DNA of 64,000 bases from Magnetococcales bacterium. GTDB taxonomy: Bacteria > Pseudomonadota > Magnetococcia > Magnetococcales > Magnetaquicoccaceae. How positions within the stretch are numbered: the first letter of the stretch is position 1; every line of letters begins with the position of its first letter. Below are positions 16,757-25,553 of this stretch, one piece after another. The DNA lies in assembly GCA_015231375.1 (NCBI GenBank), contig JADGBT010000001.1, positions 124,001 to 188,000 of the forward strand, read 5' to 3'. Both the position numbers and the translations under genes were made by a program. The notes below the pieces were generated by a model that searched no databases, was not told where the DNA came from, and saw only the letters and a program-made list of their open reading frames with translations.

Positions 16757-17377
16757 ATGGACGAAGACGGAATCCCGGAGCACGACGGGTCCAGGCCAGG
16801 GAAGAGCAGGCGTTTTCTGCTCGGAGGGCTGGTCATTGCCCTGGTGCTGCTGGTGGGGGGTGGATGGTTGATTTCCACCAAACTCGGGTTGTTGAAAGGG
16901 GCTTCCGAGGCCGAGCAGGTCCATCGTGAGGCCACCCTGGAGGAAAAATCCGCCCGTCAACCTGGTCCGCTCCAGGGATTGCCCAGCGGCATCGAAGGCC
17001 CGGAGCGTCCTCCCTCGCTGTCGATTACCGTTCAGGGCATGAGCGTGGATCAACTCTCCGTGCTGGTCCTGGAGAGCGGAGAGCGGCGTGTCCAGGGTCG
17101 GGTGTACAATCAGGGGCGTCAGCCGTTGACGGCGGCACGGGTGGATATCCAGTTTCTGAGTTCCGGCGGAGAGGTGATGCTGTCGCGTCCGGTCAATCCG
17201 TTGGTGGTCTCCGGGGGGATCTTCGGCGATCAGTCCGAACCGTTGGCTACTGGCAGCGGACGCTATTTCCTGGTCTCCACCGATGACATCCCCCCGGGCT
17301 GGAGCGGCAAACTCGACGCCCGGATCCGGGAGGTGCAGTTCGGAGGACAGATTCCGGTGGAGGTGGCGCAACCATGA
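16757..17377 (+). CDS. Single-pass membrane protein with DUF3426/FxLYD-like domain
   Basis: 206-residue protein of unknown role. A hydrophilic N-terminus is followed by one membrane helix (about residues 22-44) and a proline-rich linker. The C-terminal beta domain (RVQGRVYNQGRQPLTAARVD, then a late PPGW) resembles the DUF3426 or FxLYD type found in envelope proteins. The ATG at 16757 lies after AGGGGAG; an upstream TTG in frame is less likely. It sits between purL and the maf-like gene, overlapping the latter by four bases, so it is in the same operon. Confidence 0.75.
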   Translation: MDEDGIPEHDGSRPGKSRRFLLGGLVIALVLLVGGGWLISTKLGLLKGASEAEQVHREATLEEKSARQPGPLQGLPSGIEGPERPPSLSITVQGMSVDQLSVLVLESGERRVQGRVYNQGRQPLTAARVDIQFLSSGGEVMLSRPVNPLVVSGGIFGDQSEPLATGSGRYFLVSTDDIPPGWSGKLDARIREVQFGGQIPVEVAQP

Positions 17378-17961
17378 GCGTCTCGCCCCGGCTGGTGTTG
17401 GCCTCCACTTCCTTGTATCGGCGCGAGTTGCTCGAAAGGCTGGGTCTGCCTTTTGACGTGGTGGCTCCCGGTTCCCAGGAGATCCCTCTGCCCGGGGAAC
17501 CCCCGGAGCGGATGGTGTGTCGTCTGGCCGAAGAGAAGGCCCGTTGCGTGGCCGCGCTTCATCCCGACGCGGTGGTGATCGGTTCGGATCAGGTGGCGGT
17601 GATCGACGGACAGGTGCTGGGCAAACCGGGCAACACCGAAAAGGCGGCGGCCCAGTTGCGTTTGGCTTCGGGGCGGGATGTGGTGTATTGCAACGGGTTG
17701 TGCGTGCTGAGTCCGACCGCGCCGACCCGACAGATCGAGATGATCCCGTTTCGGGTGTTCTTCCGCACGCTGACCGACGATCAGATCCATCGATATCTGG
17801 AGCGCGATCGGCCTTTCGACTGCGCCGGGGGCTTCAAGTCCGAGCGGTTGGGGATCGCGCTTTTTTCCCGCATGCACGGGGATGATCCCACCTCCTTGAT
17901 GGGTTTGCCCCTCATCGCCCTGACCGGCATGCTGAATCGTATCGGGATCCCGGTGGTGTGA
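17374..17961 (+). CDS. Maf-family nucleoside triphosphate pyrophosphatase (YceF-like)
   Basis: House-cleaning pyrophosphatase that hydrolyses modified or non-canonical NTPs. LVLASTSLYRRELLERLG is the N-terminal substrate loop, GSDQVAVIDGQVLGKPG contains the catalytic aspartate, and GGFKSERLG corresponds to the GxF/Y loop with the conserved lysine. The SDQVxxxxGxxxGKP pattern is closer to the YceF branch (7-methyl-GTP preference) than to YhdE. 195 residues, normal length. The ATG is inside the stop of the preceding gene, and its own stop overlaps the following kinase. Confidence 0.9.
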   Translation: MSVSPRLVLASTSLYRRELLERLGLPFDVVAPGSQEIPLPGEPPERMVCRLAEEKARCVAALHPDAVVIGSDQVAVIDGQVLGKPGNTEKAAAQLRLASGRDVVYCNGLCVLSPTAPTRQIEMIPFRVFFRTLTDDQIHRYLERDRPFDCAGGFKSERLGIALFSRMHGDDPTSLMGLPLIALTGMLNRIGIPVV

Positions 17962-19955
17962 ACACCTCTCGTCTTTTGCGTTACCTGCTCATGCGGTTCG
18001 AACGGTTGCGGCACGGCGTGCCTTTGACCGTGCAGGCTCTGATCGTCACCGGGGCGGCGGGGGTGCTGTTTTGGTTTTTGCAAGACACGCTCCATACCCA
18101 AAGATTGCGGGAGATTGTCCACACCTATTTGTTCGAGGATCTGCGTCGGGCGGTGCAGATCGACTGGCTGCGGTTGGACGAGCGCTTGCGTGGACAGGTG
18201 CGCACCACCCGTCTGCTGGTGGAACGTCAGGCGCTGGTGGATCACATCGCTCAACTGGAGGCGATGGGGGAGTGGTCCCGGAGTCAAAACCCGGAGCTGA
18301 TCCGTCACCAGGAGCCTGCGAGCTGGTGGCCGGTGCGTCGCGCCTTGCGGGAACCGGGTTACGCGGTGCACGCCTTGCTGGTGGATGGCCTGGGCCGTCC
18401 CCGTGAACTCCAGGTGGCCCGGGACAAGCCTTTGCCTTTGGCCATCATGGAGACGTTCGCCAAGGAGTGTCTCTCCGTGGAGACCGGCAGCGCCTTGCGG
18501 ATCGACGGGGGCCATTCTTATTATTTGAGTTGTGCCGTTTTGAATGATGGCGTCAACGGAGTTCAGGCGATTTTGCTGCTGGTCGCCCCGTTGGACAATG
18601 ATTTCTTGTTGTCGTTCGACGCCTTGCGCGATCAGGATGGCTTGTTGGTCTTTTTGGACGAATCCGGTGAACGGGTCATGGCCAGCAGTCGTCCGGAGCG
18701 GGTGGCGACCGCCACGCCTCTTCAGTCGTTGCGCGCCAATTATCTGATGTTCGGCAAGGAGATCACCGACGGGGGCCCTTCTTCCACGGTGGATATCCGT
18801 TTTGCCGGCCTGATTCCCAAAAGCCGTCTGGACGAGCTGTCGATGTATCTGATGGAAGAGGGAAGACGGCAATGGGCCATCGGCCATCTGCTGATGATCG
18901 CGGTTTTTGTGTTGATCATCTACTGGATGGGGCGGACCATGGAGACGTTGACCCGGCGGATGGTGACCTTTGCCCGGCAACGCCTGAACCTCTCCTTGTC
19001 GGCGGCGGCTCCCGGCAACGCCTTGCGTCAGATGATCGAGCAGTTCGACATTCTTTCCGCAGAGATCGAGGAGGCCCGCGCCCGTGAGGCCGAGGCTTCG
19101 GCGCGTCTGGCCCAGTCCAATCAGGCGCTGGAATCCTCGTTGACCATGCTCAAGCGGACCCATGTGCAACTGCTGGCCTCCGAAAAGATGGCCGCGCTCG
19201 GAGGATTGGTGGCCGGGGTGGCCCATGAGATCAATACCCCGGTGGGCATCGGCGTGACCGCCGCCTCGTTTCTGGAAAGCAAGACACGAGAGTTCCAGAA
19301 CCGTTACGCGGCGGGGAACCTCTCCCGCGCTGACCTGGAAGCCTATCTGGAAGATGCCGTCGAGTCTTCGTCGATGATCCTGTCCAATCTGATCCGCGCC
19401 GCCGAACTGGTACGCAGTTTCAAACAGGTGGCGGTGGACAGCAGCAGCGAGGCCTCCCGGCTGTTTGATTTTCACACGGTCATCCATCAGATTTTGCAGA
19501 GTCTGCATCCGCGCCTGAAGAAAACGCCCCACAAGGTGACGGTCCACTGTCCCGAGGATCTGGTCCATTTCGGTCGGCCGGATGTTTTTTCTCAGATCAT
19601 TACCAATTTTGTGTTAAATTCGTTGCAGCACGGCTTCGCGGACGATCAGGCCGGAGAGATGCGCATCGACATGGCCCGGAACGGAGCCGAGATCGTGTTG
19701 CACTACGCCGATAATGGTCGGGGCATGGGGGAGGAAGAGCGGGCGCGGATTTTTGAACCTTTTTTCACCACCGCCCGGCACAAGGGGGGGAGTGGTTTGG
19801 GCATGCATATCGTTTTCAATCTGGCGACCGCCACCCTGGGCGGGGAGATCCGTTGCCAGTCGGCTCCGGAGCAGGGTACGGCTTTCACCATCGCGTTTCC
19901 CGCCCGTCGTGAACGTTTCTTGGCGGAAGAGTCGGCTGCGGAGCGGCGGGAATGA
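17958..19955 (+). CDS. Membrane sensor histidine kinase
   Basis: 665-residue sensor kinase with GTG start overlapping the maf-like stop. One membrane helix at about residues 22-41, a large periplasmic sensor region of roughly 270 residues without a recognised domain, a second helix at about 311-331, a linker coiled coil, then the phosphoacceptor block VAGVAHEINTPVG with H423. The ATPase domain shows the N box (NFVLNSLQHG), DNGRGM and a GGSGLGMHIV G box. The response regulator gene follows with a four-base overlap, so the pair surely works together, presumably ending in c-di-GMP breakdown by the HD-GYP partner. Confidence 0.92.
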   Translation: MNTSRLLRYLLMRFERLRHGVPLTVQALIVTGAAGVLFWFLQDTLHTQRLREIVHTYLFEDLRRAVQIDWLRLDERLRGQVRTTRLLVERQALVDHIAQLEAMGEWSRSQNPELIRHQEPASWWPVRRALREPGYAVHALLVDGLGRPRELQVARDKPLPLAIMETFAKECLSVETGSALRIDGGHSYYLSCAVLNDGVNGVQAILLLVAPLDNDFLLSFDALRDQDGLLVFLDESGERVMASSRPERVATATPLQSLRANYLMFGKEITDGGPSSTVDIRFAGLIPKSRLDELSMYLMEEGRRQWAIGHLLMIAVFVLIIYWMGRTMETLTRRMVTFARQRLNLSLSAAAPGNALRQMIEQFDILSAEIEEARAREAEASARLAQSNQALESSLTMLKRTHVQLLASEKMAALGGLVAGVAHEINTPVGIGVTAASFLESKTREFQNRYAAGNLSRADLEAYLEDAVESSSMILSNLIRAAELVRSFKQVAVDSSSEASRLFDFHTVIHQILQSLHPRLKKTPHKVTVHCPEDLVHFGRPDVFSQIITNFVLNSLQHGFADDQAGEMRIDMARNGAEIVLHYADNGRGMGEEERARIFEPFFTTARHKGGSGLGMHIVFNLATATLGGEIRCQSAPEQGTAFTIAFPARRERFLAEESAAERRE

Positions 19956-21547
19956 GCGGCAACGCGCTGCTGTTCGCCGATGATCCCGGTCCGGTCGGAG
20001 GGAAGAGTCCTGCCGCTCCGGCGCGAAATCTGCGACCCTGGAAGGTGATGATCGTCGATGACGATCCGGACGTGCATGCCTTGAGCTGTCTGGTGTTGCG
20101 TCAGTTCTCCTTCGAGGGGCGGGGTCTGGCTTTTGTCCATGGCTACTCCCGGCTGGATGCCCAACGGCTGATGGCTGAACATCCGGATACAGCGGTGTTG
20201 CTGCTGGATGTGGTCATGGAGAGTGACCATGCCGGGCTGGAAGCGGTCGGTTTCATTCGCGAGACCTTGAAGAATCGGTTCGTGCGCATCATCCTGCGCA
20301 CCGGTCAGCCGGGTTATGCCCCGGAACAAAAGGTCATCCTGGATTACGACATCAACGACTACAAGGAAAAGGCCGATCTGACCGACATCCGTTTGACCAC
20401 GGCGGTGATCACCTCGTTGCGTTCGTTTCGGGACATGATGATCATCGAACACAACCGTCGGGGTCTGAAGAAGATCATTCAGGCCACCGGCAGCCTGTTC
20501 GAGCCGCGTTCCATCAAGAAATTGGCCGCCGGGGCGCTCACGCAACTGGTTTCGATTCTGGGACTGGATGAAAGCGCTTTGTATGCCCAGGCGTCCGGTC
20601 TGGCGGTCAATGGGGACAGCGGGAGTCTGCTGTTGTATGTCGGGACCGGCCATTTCAGCGACCGGGTGGGCGAACCGTTGGAAAACGTGGTGGATCCCGC
20701 CACCCTGGAGAGCATCCACCAGTCCCTGGAGCGGCAGGAGAGCCTGTTTGAGAACGACTGTTTTCTGGGCTATTTCCGTACCCGTCAGGGATCGGTGAAT
20801 CTGTTGCTGCTCAAGGGGATCGGGTCGTTGGAGGAGTGGGACCGGGAGCTGGTCCGGCTGTACGCGGCCAATGTGAGTCTGGCGTTTGATAATGTCTGGA
20901 TGAACCGCGAGATCTTCGAGACGCAACAGGATCTGACCTTCACCCTGGGGGAGTTGATCGAGGGACGCAGCAACGAAACCGGTCATCATGTCAAGCGGGT
21001 GGCGGAGTTTTCCCGGTTGCTGGGGGGGCTGGCCGGTCTGGGGGAGGACGATCTGGAGTTGCTGTGGCTGGCCGCCCCGTTGCACGACCTGGGCAAGCTC
21101 GGCATTCCGGAAGCGATTCTCAAGAAACCCGGCGAACTCGACAGCGCCGAATGGGAGTTGATGAAGGATCACGCCTTGTTGGGCGCGCGCATGCTTCAGG
21201 GGTCGAACCGGCGGATTTTCCGCATGGCGGGCGTCATCGCGGTGCAGCATCACGAACGCTGGGACGGAGCGGGTTATCCGTTGGGACTCAAGAACGAGGA
21301 GATCCATCTGTTCGCCCGGATCGTCTCGCTGGTGGAGGTGTTCGACGCGTTGGCCCATGAGCGACTCCACAAGAAGGCTTGGTCTTTGGAAAGCACGTTG
21401 GAGTTCATTCGCAACGGTCGGGGCAAGCGGTTCGATCCCCGGCTGGTGGATCTGTTTTTGGAAAACCTGGATGAGTTTTTGCGTATTCGCGCGCAACTCG
21501 CCGATTTGCCGTCTGTCCCGGAACCGGGGACGGAGTGTGGCGTTTAG
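19952..21547 (+). CDS. Response regulator with REC, DUF3369 and HD-GYP domains
   Basis: Cytoplasmic response regulator whose output is a c-di-GMP phosphodiesterase domain. Order: receiver domain (VMIVDDDPDVHAL, phospho-acceptor D86 in LLLDVVM), the DUF3369 region in the middle, then HD-GYP with HHVKRVAEFS, LHDLGKLGIPE (HD at 378-379) and HHERWDGAGYP. All key metal ligands and the GYP motif are intact, so an active enzyme is expected. 531 residues. Start overlaps the kinase stop. It links this housekeeping operon to motility and surface-state control. Confidence 0.93.
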   Translation: MSGNALLFADDPGPVGGKSPAAPARNLRPWKVMIVDDDPDVHALSCLVLRQFSFEGRGLAFVHGYSRLDAQRLMAEHPDTAVLLLDVVMESDHAGLEAVGFIRETLKNRFVRIILRTGQPGYAPEQKVILDYDINDYKEKADLTDIRLTTAVITSLRSFRDMMIIEHNRRGLKKIIQATGSLFEPRSIKKLAAGALTQLVSILGLDESALYAQASGLAVNGDSGSLLLYVGTGHFSDRVGEPLENVVDPATLESIHQSLERQESLFENDCFLGYFRTRQGSVNLLLLKGIGSLEEWDRELVRLYAANVSLAFDNVWMNREIFETQQDLTFTLGELIEGRSNETGHHVKRVAEFSRLLGGLAGLGEDDLELLWLAAPLHDLGKLGIPEAILKKPGELDSAEWELMKDHALLGARMLQGSNRRIFRMAGVIAVQHHERWDGAGYPLGLKNEEIHLFARIVSLVEVFDALAHERLHKKAWSLESTLEFIRNGRGKRFDPRLVDLFLENLDEFLRIRAQLADLPSVPEPGTECGV

Positions 21548-21559
21548 GAGCATGGGGGA

Positions 21560-22408
21560 ATGAGCGGCAGCACGGAACGGGTACCTTTTTTTGTGGATGG
21601 ATCCTGGCTTCAGGCCCGGCTGGATGGGGCGGCGTTGCGGGTGGTGCAGGTGGGGGGGGAGCGGGATTATCCCCGTTTGCATGTGCCGGGCGCGGTACTG
21701 GTCTCTTATGCGGAGTTCACCACCCAGCGGGACGGACTGCCGGGCATGCGGCCGGAGGATGGGGAGTTGGCCTCTTTGTTTGGCCGTTTGGGGATCACCC
21801 TGGATACACCGGTGGTGGTGTACGATCTGGCGGGAGGGACCGATGCGGCCCGGTTCGCCTGGACTCTGGCCACGGTGGGTCATCGGGCCGGGTGCGGGGT
21901 GTTGAACGGGGGGTTGTCGGTCTGGTATCACGAACAGCGACCCCTCGAATCCCGGGTGCCGGTGATCGCGCCGGTGGTGTTGACGCCGGAACCGGATGAA
22001 TCGTGGCTGGCGGAGCGCGATGAGGTGCTGGCGGTGACCCGGGGAGCCGGGAGCGCTCAACTGCTGGACACCCGTTCCGGCAACGAGTATGCGGGGTTGA
22101 CCCTGCGCGCGCCCAGAGGACATCTGGTCGGCGCGTTGCATTGGGACTGGATGGAGGCCCTGGAAGGACGGCACGATCCCCGCTTGCAGTCGGTGGAGCG
22201 GTTGTTGGCCCGGTGTGCCGCCCTGGGACTGAACGATCCGGGCCGCGAGGTGATTGTGTATTGCGAAACCGCGCACCGCGCGGCCCATTCGTGGAATGTG
22301 TTGCGTCATCTGGGCTGGGAGCGGGTTCGTCTGTACGACGGTTCCATGGCCGAATGGCGTTTGTGCGATCTGCCGGTGGTGGCCGGCGACACCCCCCGTC
22401 ACGCTTAA
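21560..22408 (+). CDS. Two-domain rhodanese (thiosulfate or 3-mercaptopyruvate sulfurtransferase)
   Basis: Sulfurtransferase with two rhodanese domains. The first, inactive domain has DGSWL near the start and VVVYD. The second has LLDTRSGNEYAG, GHLVGA and the active-site loop EVIVYCETAHRAA with the catalytic cysteine at about residue 235. The loop is not the CRxGxx[RT] form of classic rhodanese, so substrate choice is open. 282 residues, normal length. It starts 12 bases after the HD-GYP gene with GGAGCATGGGGGA upstream, in the same run of genes that leads to ffh. Confidence 0.87.
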   Translation: MSGSTERVPFFVDGSWLQARLDGAALRVVQVGGERDYPRLHVPGAVLVSYAEFTTQRDGLPGMRPEDGELASLFGRLGITLDTPVVVYDLAGGTDAARFAWTLATVGHRAGCGVLNGGLSVWYHEQRPLESRVPVIAPVVLTPEPDESWLAERDEVLAVTRGAGSAQLLDTRSGNEYAGLTLRAPRGHLVGALHWDWMEALEGRHDPRLQSVERLLARCAALGLNDPGREVIVYCETAHRAAHSWNVLRHLGWERVRLYDGSMAEWRLCDLPVVAGDTPRHA

Positions 22409-22426
22409 CGGTTCTAGGATTCCTTC

Positions 22427-23857
22427 ATGTTCGATTCCCTCTCCGACCGTCTCGAAGCGGTCTTCAAGAAGCTCAAGGGACAAGGCTCCCTGAACGAAAA
22501 GAACATCCGCGACGCCATGCGCGAGGTGCGCATGGCCCTGCTGGAGGCGGATGTCCATCTGGACGTGGTCAAGTCCTTCGTCGCCCGTGTGCGCGAGAAG
22601 TCCCTGGGTCACGAGGTGATGGGTTCCTTGACCCCGGGTCAGCAGGTGATTCATCTGGTACACAAGGAGTTGATCCAGGTGATGGGCGGGGTGAACGAGC
22701 GGTTGAATCTCGCCGCCCAACCCCCGGTGGTGGTGATGATGGTCGGGTTGCAAGGTTCCGGCAAGACCACCACCACGGCCAAGCTGGCCAAGCGTCTGTT
22801 GGAAAAGGATCGTCGCAAGCCGTTGCTGGCTTCGTTGGATGTCTACCGTCCGGCGGCCATGGATCAGCTCGCCACGGTGGGGGCGGCGGTGGGGGCCAAG
22901 GTGATGCCCACCCTGCCCAGCGAAAACCCCCGCGAGATCGCCAAACGGGCCTTGCAGACCGCTCGTACCGGCGGATTCGATGTGTTGCTGCTCGACACCG
23001 CCGGTCGTCTGCACATCGACGCGGCGTTGATGACCGAACTGGTGGAGGTGTCCGAACTGGTCAAGCCCACCGAGATTCTGCTGGTGGTGGACTCCATGAC
23101 CGGTCAGGACGCGGTGCATGTGGCCCGCAATTTCGACGAGAAGCTCAACGTCACCGGAGTGATCCTCACCAAGACCGATGGCGATGCCCGTGGGGGGGCC
23201 GCCTTGTCGATCCGGCATGTCACCGGCAAGCCCATCAAGTTTCTGGGGACCGGCGAAACCCTGGATGGACTGGAGCCGTTCCATCCGGACCGGGTCGCCT
23301 CGCGCATTCTGGGCATGGGGGACATCCTCTCCCTGGTGGAAAACGTCATCGAGAAGGTGGATCTCCAGGAGACCTCCAAGCTTCAAGAAAAGCTCATGTC
23401 CTCCACCTTCACGTTGGAGGATTTTCTGGCCCAGATGCAACAGATCAAGAAAATGGGACCGCTGGACGAGTTGATGGCCATGATCCCCGGCGTCAAGCAG
23501 GCCATGAAAGGCCGGGACATGAACGTGGATGAACGCCACTTGAAGCGGGTCGAGGCGATCATCCTCTCCATGACCCCGCTGGAACGGCGCAAACATCAAC
23601 TGCTCAACGCCTCGCGCAAAAAGCGCATCGCCATGGGATCCGGCACCAGCGTGCAGGAGGTGAATCAGTTGCTCAAGCAGTTCATTCAGACCCAGACCAT
23701 GATGAAACGGTTCGGCAAGCTGGGCAACAAGGGCTTCATGCGCGGCGGTTTTCCCGGCCTGGGAGGGGGCGGTTTCCCGGGTCTGGGGGGAGGCGGCGGG
23801 GGCGGGTTTCCGGGGGCGGGTCTGTTCGGCGGCGGCAAACCCCCTGGGCTTTCTTAA
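22427..23857 (+). CDS. ffh: Signal recognition particle protein Ffh
   Basis: GTPase that binds 4.5S RNA and signal sequences for co-translational targeting to FtsY and SecYEG. N domain begins MFDSLSDRLEAVFKKLKGQG. The G domain has GLQGSGKTTTTAKLA (from about residue 107), LLDTAGRLHID, TKTDGDARGGAAL and GTGETLDGLEPF. The methionine-rich M domain follows (MQQIKKMGPLDELMAMIPG, then SGTSVQEVNQLLKQF). The tail is a long glycine-phenylalanine-leucine-proline stretch, common in Ffh. 476 residues. In many proteobacteria ffh sits right before rpsP; here the two are 20 kb apart. Confidence 0.97.
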   Translation: MFDSLSDRLEAVFKKLKGQGSLNEKNIRDAMREVRMALLEADVHLDVVKSFVARVREKSLGHEVMGSLTPGQQVIHLVHKELIQVMGGVNERLNLAAQPPVVVMMVGLQGSGKTTTTAKLAKRLLEKDRRKPLLASLDVYRPAAMDQLATVGAAVGAKVMPTLPSENPREIAKRALQTARTGGFDVLLLDTAGRLHIDAALMTELVEVSELVKPTEILLVVDSMTGQDAVHVARNFDEKLNVTGVILTKTDGDARGGAALSIRHVTGKPIKFLGTGETLDGLEPFHPDRVASRILGMGDILSLVENVIEKVDLQETSKLQEKLMSSTFTLEDFLAQMQQIKKMGPLDELMAMIPGVKQAMKGRDMNVDERHLKRVEAIILSMTPLERRKHQLLNASRKKRIAMGSGTSVQEVNQLLKQFIQTQTMMKRFGKLGNKGFMRGGFPGLGGGGFPGLGGGGGGGFPGAGLFGGGKPPGLS

Positions 23858-23920
23858 GAGGGGTCGGGCCTTCCTGCGCGAATGGAAGCGTGAGCTTACG
23901 CAGAGTTGAATCAGGATTGA

Positions 23921-23975
23921 CTTATGAAGCCGATGCTGTTACATTTTGTGATCGACAACGAATTCGCTTCATAAG
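23921..23975 (+). promoter_or_regulatory. Inverted repeat covering the ribosome-binding site of the following transporter gene
   Basis: Perfect 10-bp arms (23921-23930 and 23966-23975) are 35 bases apart. The right arm overlaps ATAAGGA, the likely ribosome-binding site of the ATG at 23988. Pairing in the mRNA could hide the site, so translational control is possible. Alternatively the two arms could be an operator. Confidence 0.45.
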
Positions 23976-23987
23976 GACCGATCAGCA

Positions 23988-25346
23988 ATGAAACGATATC
24001 TGCCTTTGTTGTTTGCTGTTTTGCTGCTTCCCGTGAATGCCTGGGCCGGTGCCGGAGCGCCTGCGGAGGGACCGGTGGTGCTGGGCATTCCTGTGGATTT
24101 CATCCTGTTCGCCCTGGTGTTGCTGGGGGTGGCGCTGTTTCACAACAACACCCTCCAGGTGGCGCTCACGGGCCTGACCACCATCGTCATCTATAAATTG
24201 ATTTTCACCGGGTTCAAGCACGGAACCGGCCTGACCGGTTTGGCGCTCCATTTTCAGCACGAGTGGGTGATTTTGATCAATCTGCTCTGTCTGCTCATGG
24301 GATTCGCGTTGCTTTCCAACCACTTCGAGCACAGCAAGGTACCGGATCTGCTGCCGAAGTTTTTGCCCAGCGGCTGGATGGGTGGTTTTGTGCTGCTGTG
24401 CCTGATCTTTGTGCTGTCGAGCTTTCTCGACAACATCGCCGCCGCTTTGATCGGCGGGACCATTGCCAAGACCGTTTTCCGTGGCAAGGTCCACATCGGT
24501 TATCTGGCCGCCGTCGTTGCTGCATCCAACGCCGGTGGAGCGGGAAGCGTGGTCGGGGATACCACCACCACGATGATGTGGATCGCGGGCATCAGTCCGG
24601 CGGCGGTGCTGCACGCCTATGTGGCGGCCTTTGTGGCTTTGGCGGTCTTTGGCATTCCGGCGGCCATGCAGCAGCATCGTCATTGTCCGATCAATCCCAT
24701 GCCTCCAGAGGGGATCCGGATCGATGGCCTGCGCGTGGCCCTGGTGGCGTTCATCCTGGTGATGGCCATTGGTGTCAACGTGATCGTCAATGTCAAGTAC
24801 AACGACATCTCCGACTCTTTCCCCTTCATCGGTGTCGCGGTGTGGGTGGCCCTGCTGGTGACGGCCCCTCTGCGCAAACCGGACTGGGATCTGTTGCCCG
24901 AGACCTTCAAAGGCAGTCTGTTTCTGCTTTCTTTGGTGGTGTGCGCCTCCTTGATGCCGGTGGAAAAATTGCCCCTCGCCTCCTGGCAGTCCGCCTTTGG
25001 GTTGGGTTTTGTCTCTTCGGTGTTCGACAACATCCCCCTGACCGCTTTGGCCATCAAGCAGGGTGGTTATGACTGGGGCATACTGGCCTACAGTGTCGGA
25101 TTCGGGGGATCGATGATCTGGTTTGGTTCGTCGGCGGGCGTGGCCTTGTCCAATATTTTCCCTGAGGCCAAATCCGTGGGCAGTTGGTTGCGTCACGGCT
25201 GGCATGTGACCGTGGCCTATGTCATCGGCTTCTTTGTCATGCTTGCGCTGGTGGGTTGGCACCCGAGCGCGGATCGGTTTCACACCGATGGCGCGGCGAG
25301 TTCAGTCCAGCAGACCCCGGCCATCCCCGCCAAGGCCGGTCACTGA
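23988..25346 (+). CDS. NhaD/CitT-like ion transporter (ArsB/NhaD superfamily)
   Basis: Inner-membrane secondary transporter, 452 residues, about 11-12 hydrophobic segments. An N-terminal segment looks like a cleavable signal peptide (LLFAVLLLPVNAWA). FVLSSFLDNIAAALIGG and, in the second half, FVSSVFDNIPLTALAI are the paired inverted-repeat motifs of the ion transporter superfamily; SNAGGAGSVVGDTTTTMMW is the re-entrant substrate loop typical of NhaD and related permeases. Sodium/proton exchange is the best guess; a carboxylate or arsenite-type substrate is possible. It stands alone between ffh and hflK. Confidence 0.8.
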   Translation: MKRYLPLLFAVLLLPVNAWAGAGAPAEGPVVLGIPVDFILFALVLLGVALFHNNTLQVALTGLTTIVIYKLIFTGFKHGTGLTGLALHFQHEWVILINLLCLLMGFALLSNHFEHSKVPDLLPKFLPSGWMGGFVLLCLIFVLSSFLDNIAAALIGGTIAKTVFRGKVHIGYLAAVVAASNAGGAGSVVGDTTTTMMWIAGISPAAVLHAYVAAFVALAVFGIPAAMQQHRHCPINPMPPEGIRIDGLRVALVAFILVMAIGVNVIVNVKYNDISDSFPFIGVAVWVALLVTAPLRKPDWDLLPETFKGSLFLLSLVVCASLMPVEKLPLASWQSAFGLGFVSSVFDNIPLTALAIKQGGYDWGILAYSVGFGGSMIWFGSSAGVALSNIFPEAKSVGSWLRHGWHVTVAYVIGFFVMLALVGWHPSADRFHTDGAASSVQQTPAIPAKAGH

Positions 25347-25357
25347 CGCCTCTTTGG

Positions 25358-25373
25358 AAAAAGCGCGCTTTTT
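25358..25373 (+). terminator. Palindrome with A/T flanks, possible bidirectional terminator
   Basis: A 16-base perfect palindrome with a GCGCGC core and five A and five T at its ends lies 12 bases after the transporter stop. The T-run is part of the arm. It is short but fits a weak intrinsic terminator. Confidence 0.45.
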
Positions 25374-25553
25374 GATGCCATGGGTTCTCCTGCCTCAAGA
25401 AGCGCGCTTGCCGTTTCCGCCCCATGCAAAATAACGCCTTTACTCTGGCGGCTTCCTGATGGAAAATGATGTGTTTAGCCGGTTGCCTCCCGAATGCTCT
25501 CTTCGGCGGGTCTCCGGCACAAAGCGTCCAGACTTGAACGAGGAGTGCGGGCC

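Noticed and set aside
13205-17371. Very long minus-strand open frame opposite purL (about 1,388 codons)
   Set aside because: It mirrors a well-supported plus-strand gene; the arginine/histidine/proline-rich product is typical of an antisense frame in G+C-rich DNA.
19703-23599. Long minus-strand open frame opposite the HD-GYP, rhodanese and ffh genes
   Set aside because: Same reason: composition of a shadow frame, no motifs, and three real genes on the other strand.
23988-25346. Possible MamN magnetosome protein
   Set aside because: It belongs to the same wide transporter superfamily, but no other mam gene is near and the sequence fits a general NhaD/CitT-like permease.
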